Shown piece after piece: positions 41,169 to 49,250 of a stretch of DNA of 64,000 nt. Source of the stretch: Streptomyces tibetensis (lineage in GTDB: Bacteria > Actinomycetota > Actinomycetes > Streptomycetales > Streptomycetaceae). The position numbers and the translations under genes were made by a program. The DNA lies in the NCBI RefSeq assembly GCF_007655005.1, contig NZ_SZVW01000002.1, positions 248,001-312,000 on the forward strand, given 5' to 3'. Under the pieces are notes generated by a model, which saw only the letters and a program-made list of their open reading frames with translations, made no database searches and was not told where the DNA came from. Each line of letters starts with the position of its first letter. Position 1 is the stretch's first letter.

Positions 41169-41909
41169 ATGACGAACAAGCCCGTCCTCCTCGTCATCGC
41201 CCACGGCAGCCGCGACCCGCGGCATGCCGCGACGGTGCACGCCCTGGTACGCCGGGTGCGCGCGACGCGCCCCGACGTACGGGTGGAAACGGGCTTCCTG
41301 GACTTCAACGTCCCCTCGGTACAAGGGGTCCTGGAGTCACTGGCGGTACAGGGCGTCCGCGACGTCGTCGCCCTGCCCCTCCTGCTCACCCGCGCGTTCC
41401 ACGCGAAGGCGGACATCCCCGCGGTCCTCGCGGACGCGCCGCCGCAGCTGCGCATCCACCAGGCGGACGTCCTCGGTCCCTCCCCCCTGCTCCTGGCGGC
41501 GCTGGAACGGCGTCTGTACGAGGCGGGCCTGACTCCCGCCGACAAGTCCTCGACCGGGGTCGTCCTGGCCTCGGCGGGGTCCACCGACCCGGAGGCGATC
41601 GCAGTGATCGCAGAAATCGCGCGGGAGTGGCGGCACACCGGCTGGTGCGCCGTGCGGCCTGCGTTCGCCTCCGCATCCCTTCCGCGCACCGAGGACGCGG
41701 TCCGCGAACTCCGCGCTCTGGGCTGCTCCCGGGTCGCCGTCGCCCCGTACGTGCTGGCCCCCGGCTTCCTCCCGGACCGCATCGCCCGGGGTGCTGCACA
41801 GGCGGACGTCCTGGCGGACGTCCTGGGCCCGGCGCCGGAGGTGGCACGGGTCGTGCTGGAGCGGTACGAGGCGGCACGGATGCCGCTGCCCGCGGCTGCG
41901 AGCGCCTGA
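41169..41909 (+). CDS. Sirohydrochlorin chelatase (CbiX/SirB-like)
   Basis: A 246-residue type II chelatase that inserts Fe(II) into sirohydrochlorin to make siroheme, the cofactor of the sulfite reductase that starts this operon. The active-site His is in VIAHGSRDPRHAATV. A second His is in LLLTRAFHAKADIPAVL. Two CbiX-like halves are visible, so it is the long form (short CbiX proteins have about 120 residues). It starts six bases after the permease and is the last gene of the operon. Confidence 0.9.
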   Translation: MTNKPVLLVIAHGSRDPRHAATVHALVRRVRATRPDVRVETGFLDFNVPSVQGVLESLAVQGVRDVVALPLLLTRAFHAKADIPAVLADAPPQLRIHQADVLGPSPLLLAALERRLYEAGLTPADKSSTGVVLASAGSTDPEAIAVIAEIAREWRHTGWCAVRPAFASASLPRTEDAVRELRALGCSRVAVAPYVLAPGFLPDRIARGAAQADVLADVLGPAPEVARVVLERYEAARMPLPAAASA

Positions 41910-42064
41910 CGACCTCCCCGACCGGCCCGCGGACCCCGGTCTTCGGCGCCGCCGTCCCGGGCGTCACGATCGGCCTTGTGCCCGGCGGGTGTTCGGGTAG
42001 CGTCGGAGAGCGACGCTGACCACTCGGCCCGGCGCCGTTCCGAACCAGGCGCCCGGGAGGCCAG

Positions 42065-45000
42065 TTGGAGAGCGAGACTCGGCAGCCCTCAGCTCCCGAC
42101 GTCACCGTGCTGTCGATCGGTGTGGGGAGCTTCGACGACGGCTCCGACATGGAGGAACTCGGCTTCGTCGCGGCGCGGATGAGCGAGGTCGAGCAGGCCT
42201 TCGACCGGCTCGGCGCCAAGGTGGGCACCTCGCTGGATCCGACGGAGATCGAGGTGGAGGCGCTCCTGCGCGGGCAGCTCGTCGACAGTCCCCCGCCCTC
42301 CAGTGTCGTGGTCGTCCATCTCATCGGGCACGGCAGGATCGACCGAGGTCACCGGCTGTCCTTCGTCGCCCGGGACAACCGCGAGGTGGACGTCGACCGG
42401 TGGATCGAGAAGGCGCAGCAGGAAGTCGAGCGCGGTGGTATGGGGCACCGTGTCGTCTTCCTCGTGGACACCTGCTCGGCCGGCGTCGCGACAGGCAGGC
42501 AGCCGTTCACCGAGATCGACGCGGACCGGGGCGTCTGGGCCCTGGGCGCCGCCGTCAGCGACTCCCCCACGGAACGCGGCCAGTTCAGCAGCCGGATCGC
42601 TGCGGCACTGCACCGGCTCGCGGACCTGGACCTCCACATCGACGAGCAGTCGATCACGTTCAGCCGGTTCGTCCGCGAACTGATCCGGGTGATCCGGAGC
42701 GACCCCGCCGATCAGCGTCTGTCCCTCGGTTTCAGCGTCGAACTGGGAGACGCGGACTGGCCGTTCCTGCCGAATCCCCGCCTGGTCTCCCTCACGCCGG
42801 AACAGCTTCAGGCCCGGCGGCGCTCACTGGGCCACGTCCCCGGTGAGGGCGATCCCGGCCGGCGGACCGACGACACCGCCTACTTCGCCGACCGCGCCTC
42901 GGGCCGCGGCCTCGTCCCCGTCGACACCGGCATCGGCTTCTTCTCCGGCCGCACGGCGGAACTCACCCGCTACATGGAGTGGCTGTCCGGAACAGGTCCA
43001 CTGCTGACCGTCACGGGTGCGGCCGGTGCGGGCAAGTCCGGGCTCCTGGGGGTCATCGTCTGTGCCGCGGACCCCGGACTGCGCCGGCGCTTCCGCGAGT
43101 TGTGGGAGTCGTCCGGGCTCGACCTGCCCGAGGTACCGGACATCGTCGCGGTGCACGCACGCCAGCGGTCGGCTCGGCAGGTGATCGAAGCCATCTCTTG
43201 CGTGGTGGGGGCGCGGCGGCCCAGGCACACGGACGACCAGGAAGCGGGCAGCGGGGAGTGGAGCGCGCCGCCTCAGACGGCCGAGGCGCTGCGCTTCTTG
43301 CTGGCTCGGGAACAGAAGGACCGTCTCATCGTGCTCGATGCCGTGGACGAGAGCACCGAGCCACAAGCGGTGCTCCGTCTCGTGGCCGAGCTTCTGGCAC
43401 CTCGGCCACTGGGTGAGCAGACCCTCCCCGCGCCGTGCAGAATGCTGCTGGGCGGCCGCCGGGAAGTGGTCACCGCGCTGTCGGCTCTGGAAGAGGCGGC
43501 CGACATCGACGGCGTCCACATCGACCTCGACTCGGCCGCACCCGACGCGGTCGAACAGGACGTCCGGCGTTACATCCGGCGGCTCCTCGCCACCCGGGAG
43601 CCCTACGCCACGGGCGAGTCCTCCCCGTTCACCGCACTGTTGGCCAGGAAGGGCGCGGCCCACATCGTGCGCGGCGCGCGACCGGACGAACCGTGGGGTC
43701 CGTTCCTGCTCGCCGGCCTGTACGTCCATTTCCTGCTGACCCTGAAGTACCCGCCCCGCGACGAGGTGGGTGCCGACATGTACGCCAAGGCGGCGTCGCC
43801 CCACCTGCCGGCGCTGCTCGAATCGATCCTGAAGACACGGCGCGACGACTATCCCCACATGCGGGCGGTGCTCGCCGTGCTGGCCCGCTCTCGCGGTGAC
43901 GGCATGCCACGCACGACCCTGAAGCGCTGCTTGCGGGCCATGGGCGTCGACTCCCTCGACGAACGGCACGTCCAGGACACCCTGTGGGAGGCCTCCCCCT
44001 TCCTGCGGTACGGGAGCGACCCGCAGAGCGGCGAGACCCTGTACCGGCTCTTCCACCAGGGTCTGGTCGACTACCTGCACGACCATCCGACGAGTGAGGA
44101 GCCGCTGGACGAGGCGGCGAGCCTCGATCTCGAAGAAGGGCTGTTGTCGGAGCTCGTCGGGCCGTACGTGCCGGACGAGCCGGGACACGGCGACTCGTGG
44201 GAGGCCGCCGAGGGCGAACCGTACGTGCTGCGTCATGCGTTGGGGCATGCCGCGCGGGCACGCTCGGTGGCGCATGCCGAGTCTCTGCTCACCGATCCGT
44301 ACTTCCTCATCCGGTTCGATCTCCGGGACGACCACCGCGCTCTCGACCTCGTCCGCTCGGAGCAGGCTGCGGACTTTCTGCGGCTGCTCAGTGCTTCGTG
44401 GGCCACCCACGCCCGGTTGCGCGGTGCCGCCGAACGCGCGTCGGTGTTCGCTTTCGACGCCGACCGGCTGGGGCTTTCGGACGTCAGAAGGCAGTTCAGC
44501 CGTATCGCACAGGAGGCCGCCGTCCGGCCGGAGGCCGCGCGGTACGCGTTCCTGTGGTCGCGCGGCGGCCACATGAACTCCAACAACCGCTCCGTCGCGA
44601 CCGCGGGCAGCTCGGTGTACGACATCGCGATCTCGCCGGACGGCTCTCTGCTCGCCGCGGCGACCAACCGCGGTGTGCAGGTGCTGGAGACGGAGACCTG
44701 GCAGCCGGTCGCACCCCTCTTCGGCAGGACGTCGTTCGTCGGGGTCGACAAGGTGGCCTTCTCCCCCGACGGCCGCCTGCTCGCGTTCTCGCGCAACTCC
44801 TTCACGCGGAGCGTACAGCTGTGGGACGTGGAGAACCGCGTCCTGGCCGGACCGCCCTGGGAGTGCAGAACCGGCACGGTGAGGGCACTGGCCTTCTCGT
44901 CGGACGGCCGCCTGCTCGCTGTGGCCAGCGAGGAACTCGGCGTCTCCGTCTGGGGCGTCACCGGTGACTGCCCGTCGGAGGAGGCGCGGTGGGATCCAGG

Positions 45001-46003
45001 GGAGACGGAGGATTTCACCAGAGTCCGTACGGTGGCCTTCAGCCCCGTGGGGCATCTGCTGGCGGTGTCTTCCGCCCAGGGGACGACGCTCTGGGACGTG
45101 GCGGGCGGCGACCGGGCACTGCTGGACGGTGGGCCGCACGCCCGGGCGACCTGCTTCTCCCCCGACGGCGGCCTGGTCGCCGTGGCGGCGGAGGGCCGAG
45201 TGGCCCTGTACTCGGTGGCCACGCGCACCCGGGTCGGCAGCGTGGACGTGCCGAGCGGGAACGATCTGGCCTTCACCTGCGACGGGAGCCGACTGGTCGT
45301 GGGCGGCAGGAGGGAGTTCCATGTCCTCGACACGACGTCGATGCAGGTCGTCAACCGGCTGCCGGTCGCCGGCCTGTCGGCCTCCATCGCCGTGAATCCC
45401 GACACGTCGGTCCTGGTCAGTGGTGATGAGGACGGGCATCTTCGGCTGTGGAAAAGCCTCGCCGACGAGGCGCGTCAGCCGCAGCTGCAGCGCTTCGACG
45501 AGGGCGGCGTCGTCGGATCACCCGACGGGCGTTTCATCGCCGTCCACGATGCCGACAACGGGCTGCTGAGTCTGCGGAACCCGGTCACCGGTGCAGAGAT
45601 CACGAGCTTCCCCTGGACATGGCCGCTTTCGGGCCTCAGGAGCTCGCCCGACGGCTCCCTCCTGGCCGCGATGTCGTTCCAGCAGCTGTGCGTCTTCCCG
45701 ACCGACCCGGCGCTCCCGAGGGACTTCAGAAGCGTCTCCCTGTCGGACAAGCCGTCCTCCTTGATGCCGCTCGTCTTCTCTCCTGACAGCAGGCTCGTCG
45801 GCGTGGCCCTCGGGCAGCGAGGGGACATTCAGGTCGTCGAGGTCTGGGAAGCCCGGACGCTGCACCTGTGTGCCCGGATCGCCATCGCCGGACGGTTGTC
45901 CTCGTTCGGGTTCGCCGGCGCACAGCTCGTCTACGTCGTCGCCGACGGCGCCTTGGGCACCTACAGCTGCACTCCCCCGGAACCGGAGGCCTCGCTGCCA
46001 TGA
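42065..46003 (+). CDS. Caspase-STAND NTPase-WD40 protein, predicted cell-death/defence protease
   Basis: A 1312-residue protein in three parts. Residues 1-240 have a caspase-like (C14) fold with catalytic His89 in VVVVHLIGHGR and Cys137 in FLVDTCSAG. Residues 290-830 are a STAND-type NTPase with Walker A GAAGAGKS (318-325), Walker B LIVLDAVDES (421-430), then winged-helix and helical-repeat regions. Residues 840-1312 are a beta-propeller with about ten S-P-D-G-x-L-L-A-type repeats. In known STAND proteins the propeller senses a trigger, the NTPase oligomerises and the N-terminal effector fires. TTG start with GGGAGG 4 bases upstream; the first internal ATG would cut the caspase. Its stop overlaps the next start (ATGA), so the hydrolase is its partner. 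Trigger and protease target are unknown. Confidence 0.9.
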   Translation: MESETRQPSAPDVTVLSIGVGSFDDGSDMEELGFVAARMSEVEQAFDRLGAKVGTSLDPTEIEVEALLRGQLVDSPPPSSVVVVHLIGHGRIDRGHRLSFVARDNREVDVDRWIEKAQQEVERGGMGHRVVFLVDTCSAGVATGRQPFTEIDADRGVWALGAAVSDSPTERGQFSSRIAAALHRLADLDLHIDEQSITFSRFVRELIRVIRSDPADQRLSLGFSVELGDADWPFLPNPRLVSLTPEQLQARRRSLGHVPGEGDPGRRTDDTAYFADRASGRGLVPVDTGIGFFSGRTAELTRYMEWLSGTGPLLTVTGAAGAGKSGLLGVIVCAADPGLRRRFRELWESSGLDLPEVPDIVAVHARQRSARQVIEAISCVVGARRPRHTDDQEAGSGEWSAPPQTAEALRFLLAREQKDRLIVLDAVDESTEPQAVLRLVAELLAPRPLGEQTLPAPCRMLLGGRREVVTALSALEEAADIDGVHIDLDSAAPDAVEQDVRRYIRRLLATREPYATGESSPFTALLARKGAAHIVRGARPDEPWGPFLLAGLYVHFLLTLKYPPRDEVGADMYAKAASPHLPALLESILKTRRDDYPHMRAVLAVLARSRGDGMPRTTLKRCLRAMGVDSLDERHVQDTLWEASPFLRYGSDPQSGETLYRLFHQGLVDYLHDHPTSEEPLDEAASLDLEEGLLSELVGPYVPDEPGHGDSWEAAEGEPYVLRHALGHAARARSVAHAESLLTDPYFLIRFDLRDDHRALDLVRSEQAADFLRLLSASWATHARLRGAAERASVFAFDADRLGLSDVRRQFSRIAQEAAVRPEAARYAFLWSRGGHMNSNNRSVATAGSSVYDIAISPDGSLLAAATNRGVQVLETETWQPVAPLFGRTSFVGVDKVAFSPDGRLLAFSRNSFTRSVQLWDVENRVLAGPPWECRTGTVRALAFSSDGRLLAVASEELGVSVWGVTGDCPSEEARWDPGETEDFTRVRTVAFSPVGHLLAVSSAQGTTLWDVAGGDRALLDGGPHARATCFSPDGGLVAVAAEGRVALYSVATRTRVGSVDVPSGNDLAFTCDGSRLVVGGRREFHVLDTTSMQVVNRLPVAGLSASIAVNPDTSVLVSGDEDGHLRLWKSLADEARQPQLQRFDEGGVVGSPDGRFIAVHDADNGLLSLRNPVTGAEITSFPWTWPLSGLRSSPDGSLLAAMSFQQLCVFPTDPALPRDFRSVSLSDKPSSLMPLVFSPDSRLVGVALGQRGDIQVVEVWEARTLHLCARIAIAGRLSSFGFAGAQLVYVVADGALGTYSCTPPEPEASLP

Positions 46004-46809
46004 CCCGCCTCCTCGGCATCCACGGCGTCCGCAACTACAAAGCCGCCGACACCACCCCCGACCTCGGCTCCAAGCGCCTGCGCGCGGACTGGCTGGAAGC
46101 GCTCGGCGACAGGATCCCCGGGCTTGAGCTCGAAACGGCGTACTACGCCGACCTTCTGCGCAGTGACCGGCAGAGTGACGAGCTGGACGACGCCGACGTG
46201 GTGCTGGTCGAGCAGTGGGCGCGGGCGTGGGGGGTCGACCCGAGCGGTGTGCAGGGGCGGGCGACCGGCTGGGTCCGGTGGGTGTGCGGGCAGGTCGCTC
46301 AGCGATCCGGGCAGCGCCCGGCCGTCGTCGAGAAGACGGTCCGGATGTTCTTTCCCGAGGTGGGACGCTACTTCGCCGGCCGGCGTGCGGCGGTGCGCGA
46401 GCGGGTGCGGGAAGTACTGCTCCGGCACCGGCCCGACGTCGTCGTCGCGCACTCGCTGGGCAGCGTCGTCGCCTACGAGTCCCTGCACGAACTGGCGGAG
46501 GAACTGGACGTGAGGCTGCTGCTCACCCTCGGCTCGCCGCTGGCGCTCCCCCACGCGGTGTTCCACCGCCTCGACCCGGTCCCGTGCGACGGGAAGGGCA
46601 CGAAGCCCGCGGCCGTGCGGCGGTGGGTGAACGTCGCCGATGCCGGGGACTTCGTGGCCGTCCCCAAGGGGGGAGTGGCCCGGGTGTTCCCGGGAGTCGA
46701 GGAACTGCCGGAGATCAGCATCGCGCCGGCCTGGCCGCACGGCGTGCGCGACTACCTGCGCCACCGCACGGTGACGGAAGCCATCACGGCAGGCCTGCGG
46801 ACGGAGTGA
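46000..46809 (+). CDS. Alpha/beta hydrolase coupled to the caspase-STAND gene
   Basis: A 269-residue predicted serine hydrolase. The start RLLGIHGVRNY is the oxyanion-hole loop. The nucleophile elbow is VVVAHSLGSVV (Ser152). Likely acid and base are Asp217 (NVADAGDFVAV) and His247 (AWPHGVRDYL). There is no signal peptide, so it acts in the cytosol as a lipase, peptidase or esterase. ATG overlaps the caspase-STAND stop by ATGA, so the two are made together. It could be a second effector that is activated by caspase cleavage, or a regulator. No homologue with a proven role comes to mind. Confidence 0.85.
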   Translation: MTRLLGIHGVRNYKAADTTPDLGSKRLRADWLEALGDRIPGLELETAYYADLLRSDRQSDELDDADVVLVEQWARAWGVDPSGVQGRATGWVRWVCGQVAQRSGQRPAVVEKTVRMFFPEVGRYFAGRRAAVRERVREVLLRHRPDVVVAHSLGSVVAYESLHELAEELDVRLLLTLGSPLALPHAVFHRLDPVPCDGKGTKPAAVRRWVNVADAGDFVAVPKGGVARVFPGVEELPEISIAPAWPHGVRDYLRHRTVTEAITAGLRTE

Positions 46810-46812
46810 CCG

Positions 46813-47640
46813 TCACGCGGCCGGTTCCTCGTGTGGTTCCGGCTGGAGGGCGAAGGAGTACGGGGCCCAGGGGCCGCTGATCTCCACGCGGAGGCCGGGG
46901 ACGCCCTCGGCGGTCGCGAGGATGCCCGTGCGGAAGGCGTGGACGCGGTCGGCCGGGACGAGATAGGCGTCGTTGCCGATGTTGGTGCCGGGGGCCGAGC
47001 CCGCGAGGCTGCCGCGTTCGGGGGTGTGGGCGACGCGGTCGACGGCGAGGGTGGCGGCCGTGTCGGTGAGGCGGGCGGCGGCCTGGGTGACCGTGTGCCA
47101 GGCCTCGTCGTTCCGGCGTTGTCTGCGGCGGCGGATGACCTGGTAGGCGCGGCCGACCCCGAGGCCCGTGACCGGGTCCGGTGCGGATTCGGCGTCGGTT
47201 CCGGGTGGGGTGATGTCCGGGGCGGCGTAGGTCTTGACCCCGAGTTCGACGTGGCCCGTGAGGCGGTCGAGCAGGGAGAGGAAGTAGCCGCGCCGGGTGT
47301 CCAGGGCCTGCCGGGCGGCCTCCTCGTCGCGGTAGACGGTGGCGAGGCGCAGGGGCAGTACGGCGGCGCCGGAGGCGACCAGGGCGGCCACCACGGCGTG
47401 GTGGGAGCGGACCGTGGCCTCCAGCCAGTCCACGTCGTGGAGGTGGGCCTGGAGCGGGATGTCGTCGTAGTCGGCGGGCGGGACGTGGCCGACGGCGAAG
47501 GCGAGCTGGGGGCCGGTGACCGCCGGGGTGATCAGATGGATCGGTTCTCCGGCGACACCGCGCAGACGGGGCGTGGCCGCCGCGGCCTCGGGGGTGCGGC
47601 GCAGGACCGCGTAGGCGTAGACGAGGTTCGTGTCGCTCAT
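46813..47640 (-). CDS. Orphan GvpL/GvpF-family protein
   Basis: A 275-residue protein of the gas-vesicle protein GvpL/GvpF family. The N terminus NLVYAYAVLRR, the HHAVVAALVASGAAVLPLRLATVYRDE block and the final GPWAPYSFAL motif (typically SGPWPPYSF) are diagnostic. No gvpA, gvpN or other vesicle genes are in the window, so it does not imply gas vesicles here. Similar lone GvpF/L genes exist in actinomycetes without a known role. AGGAG lies about 9 bases before ATG 47640. It converges on the alpha/beta hydrolase with only 3 bases between stops. Confidence 0.85.
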   Translation of the reverse strand: MSDTNLVYAYAVLRRTPEAAAATPRLRGVAGEPIHLITPAVTGPQLAFAVGHVPPADYDDIPLQAHLHDVDWLEATVRSHHAVVAALVASGAAVLPLRLATVYRDEEAARQALDTRRGYFLSLLDRLTGHVELGVKTYAAPDITPPGTDAESAPDPVTGLGVGRAYQVIRRRRQRRNDEAWHTVTQAAARLTDTAATLAVDRVAHTPERGSLAGSAPGTNIGNDAYLVPADRVHAFRTGILATAEGVPGLRVEISGPWAPYSFALQPEPHEEPAA

Positions 47641-47739
47641 GACTGCGGGCTCCTGTCGGTGGCCGTGCGATTCCTCTCGCGAGACTCCGTTCTCGTGCCG
47701 TCCCTCCCTAGGTACGCAGGGGGTGGCGGCGGTGTTCAG

Positions 47740-47985
47740 GTGAACGGCTGGCGGGTTGACCGAACATCCACCGGTGTCCTGCGCGACCTGGCCGTGCTGA
47801 ACGGTGTGGAGCTGCTCCCCTGGGACGGCTGGGAGCCGGGGCACCGCAAGGGCGCGCCTGCCACCCAGGACGATCTGGCGGCGGCCGACGCGGCCCGCTC
47901 CGAGGACGACCGGCCTCGGCTCTTCGCGGACCCGCGGCCGGCCGTGCCGCCCGGGATCACCTCGTACGCGCCCTGTCCGGGAGAG
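47740..47985 (+). pseudogene. C-terminal remnant of a transglutaminase-like gene
   Basis: One open frame encodes STGVLRDLAVLNGVELLPWD, then a helical Asp/Ala-rich end (DDLAAADAARSEDD; LFADPRPAVPPGI). This matches the pattern at the C terminus of transglutaminase-core proteins (VRGN..RDLAALNKVE.LPWD.W, then the last helix). The catalytic core and N terminus are missing. The frame has only a weak GTG start (47740) and runs into the convergent NTF2-like gene. I read it as a deleted gene end. The rest of 47641-47994 shows no other feature. Confidence 0.5.
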
Positions 47986-47994
47986 CGCGCCGGA

Positions 47995-48369
47995 TCACGT
48001 TGGCCGTTCGCTGAACGGGGTCGCCTGGTGGAAGTAGAGCAGCCAGCGGCCCTCCGTGCGCCGCCACAGTGAACTGCGGTGTGCGCGGCTGCCGTCGTAC
48101 TCCGTGTCGTACGTGAGGTGGACGAGGTCCGGGGCGAGCTGGACCCCGCGCAGGGCGGAGACGGCGACGGGGCGGGCTCCCGGCTCGGTGGTCGCGGCCA
48201 GTGAGGCGATGATGGCGGCCCGGCTCCAGTGCCGGCCGGAGGCGCCGAACTCGTGGAAGTCGGGGTGGAGCAGCGCCGCGACCCGCTCGGGGGAGCGGCG
48301 GACCTTCGGGGTGAGCAGGGCGAGTTCGCCCTCCATCGCGGACTCGACGGCGGGGTTGTGCTCAGGCAC
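47995..48369 (-). CDS. NTF2-like/DUF4440 protein
   Basis: A 124-residue cone-shaped SnoaL/NTF2-fold protein: AVESAMEGELALLTPKVRRSPERVAALLHPDFHEFGASGR, then RWLLYFHQATPF at the end, matches the DUF4440 pattern. Members bind small ligands or act as isomerases; the role here is unknown. GTG 48369 overlaps the upstream DUF1697 gene end by 8 bases, so the two are probably cotranscribed. Confidence 0.82.
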   Translation of the reverse strand: MPEHNPAVESAMEGELALLTPKVRRSPERVAALLHPDFHEFGASGRHWSRAAIIASLAATTEPGARPVAVSALRGVQLAPDLVHLTYDTEYDGSRAHRSSLWRRTEGRWLLYFHQATPFSERPT

Positions 48370-48910
48370 CCGTCATCTCCACCAGCTTGACGACGGTGTT
48401 CCAGTTGCGGGTCGTGGCGATCACGCCCCTGTTGATGCGCGGCTTCGACAGGTGCTCGGCCAGCTTGGAGCGGCCCAGGCCGTTCGGGGCGTACAGGTAC
48501 AGGGCCCGGTCGCCGAGGCGGAACTCCTCGGGGAGGTAGGCGTCCTGGTCGATCTCCGCGAAGCGGTCGGGGGTGACGGGCGCGGAGAAGTAGGTGACGT
48601 GCAGCTGCTTGGGCTCCAGGTCGGCGGCCGGGAACGGGCAGGCGTCGGCGATCGCCCGGAGATAGGCGTGGTCGCGCACGATCACGTCGACGCCGAACCC
48701 GAAGCGCTTCTCCATGGCCCGCGCGATCTCGGCTGCCAGCGCCTCCTCGCCGCCGTGTCCGCAGGAGAACACGGCCTGGCCGCTCTGCAGGTAGGTGCGG
48801 ACGTCGTCGTGGCCGAGGTCCGTCAGGAGCGTGCGCAGGTCGGCCATGGGGACCTTCCTGCTGCCGCCCACGTTGATGCCGCGCAGCAGAGCCGCGTATG
48901 TCGTCGTCAT
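48362..48910 (-). CDS. DUF1697 family protein
   Basis: A 182-residue protein of the DUF1697 family: the start TTYAALLRGINVGGSRKVPMADLRTLLTDLG and the end GRSKLAEHLSKPR...TTRNWNTVVKLVEM are highly typical. The biochemical role of the family is not established. ATG 48910 is the family start. A 15-bp hairpin stands 14 bases before it. Confidence 0.9.
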   Translation of the reverse strand: MTTTYAALLRGINVGGSRKVPMADLRTLLTDLGHDDVRTYLQSGQAVFSCGHGGEEALAAEIARAMEKRFGFGVDVIVRDHAYLRAIADACPFPAADLEPKQLHVTYFSAPVTPDRFAEIDQDAYLPEEFRLGDRALYLYAPNGLGRSKLAEHLSKPRINRGVIATTRNWNTVVKLVEMTGA

Positions 48911-48924
48911 CCGCTCACGATAAA

Positions 48925-48963
48925 GCGGCCGTCGTGCCCCGTGGGGGTGGGCACGACGGCCGC
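48925..48963 (-). terminator. 15-bp hairpin directly before the DUF1697 start
   Basis: GCGGCCGTCGTGCCC and its perfect complement are separated by a 9-base loop. On the minus strand the stem is followed by CTTTAT and then the start codon region. It looks like a terminator, but lies at the 5' end of a gene in a divergent gap. It may be the end of a lost gene or an attenuator/5' hairpin. Confidence 0.6.
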
Positions 48964-49250
48964 GGCGGGCACCTGCCCGGCCCCGTAAATTACTCATCGG
49001 TCTTCGCGGGGCACAACCGTCTGCTCAGGATCCACACACCCGAGGAGCCCGATTTGTCTGTCGATAGGTGTAAGGGACCACAGTCTCCGGGAGTCCTCCC
49101 CAGTGGGGAGGGAGCTCGCTCCGTGGGGATGAGTTCGGACCCCGCCACTTCACCGGGCAGTACGACGAGATGGCTTTATCCAGCCCATACCTTCGAAGCG
49201 AAAGGGGGCGGCAGGGGGCCGCCACCGCATTACGAGGGGGCAAACCGGTC
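48964..49250 (+). other. Promoter region of the MMPL transporter gene
   Basis: No gene. It holds an A/T-rich stretch (CGTAAATTACTCATC, about 48984) and a dyad CTCCCCAGTGGGGAG (about 49096-49110) that could bind a regulator. GAGGGGGC before ATG 49251 is the ribosome site. The first in-frame GTG/TTG starts upstream are not supported by similarity. Confidence 0.4.

Noticed and set aside
46813-47640. Gas vesicle cluster
   Set aside because: Only a GvpF/L-type gene is present; gvpA, gvpN, gvpG, gvpJ and gvpK are absent.
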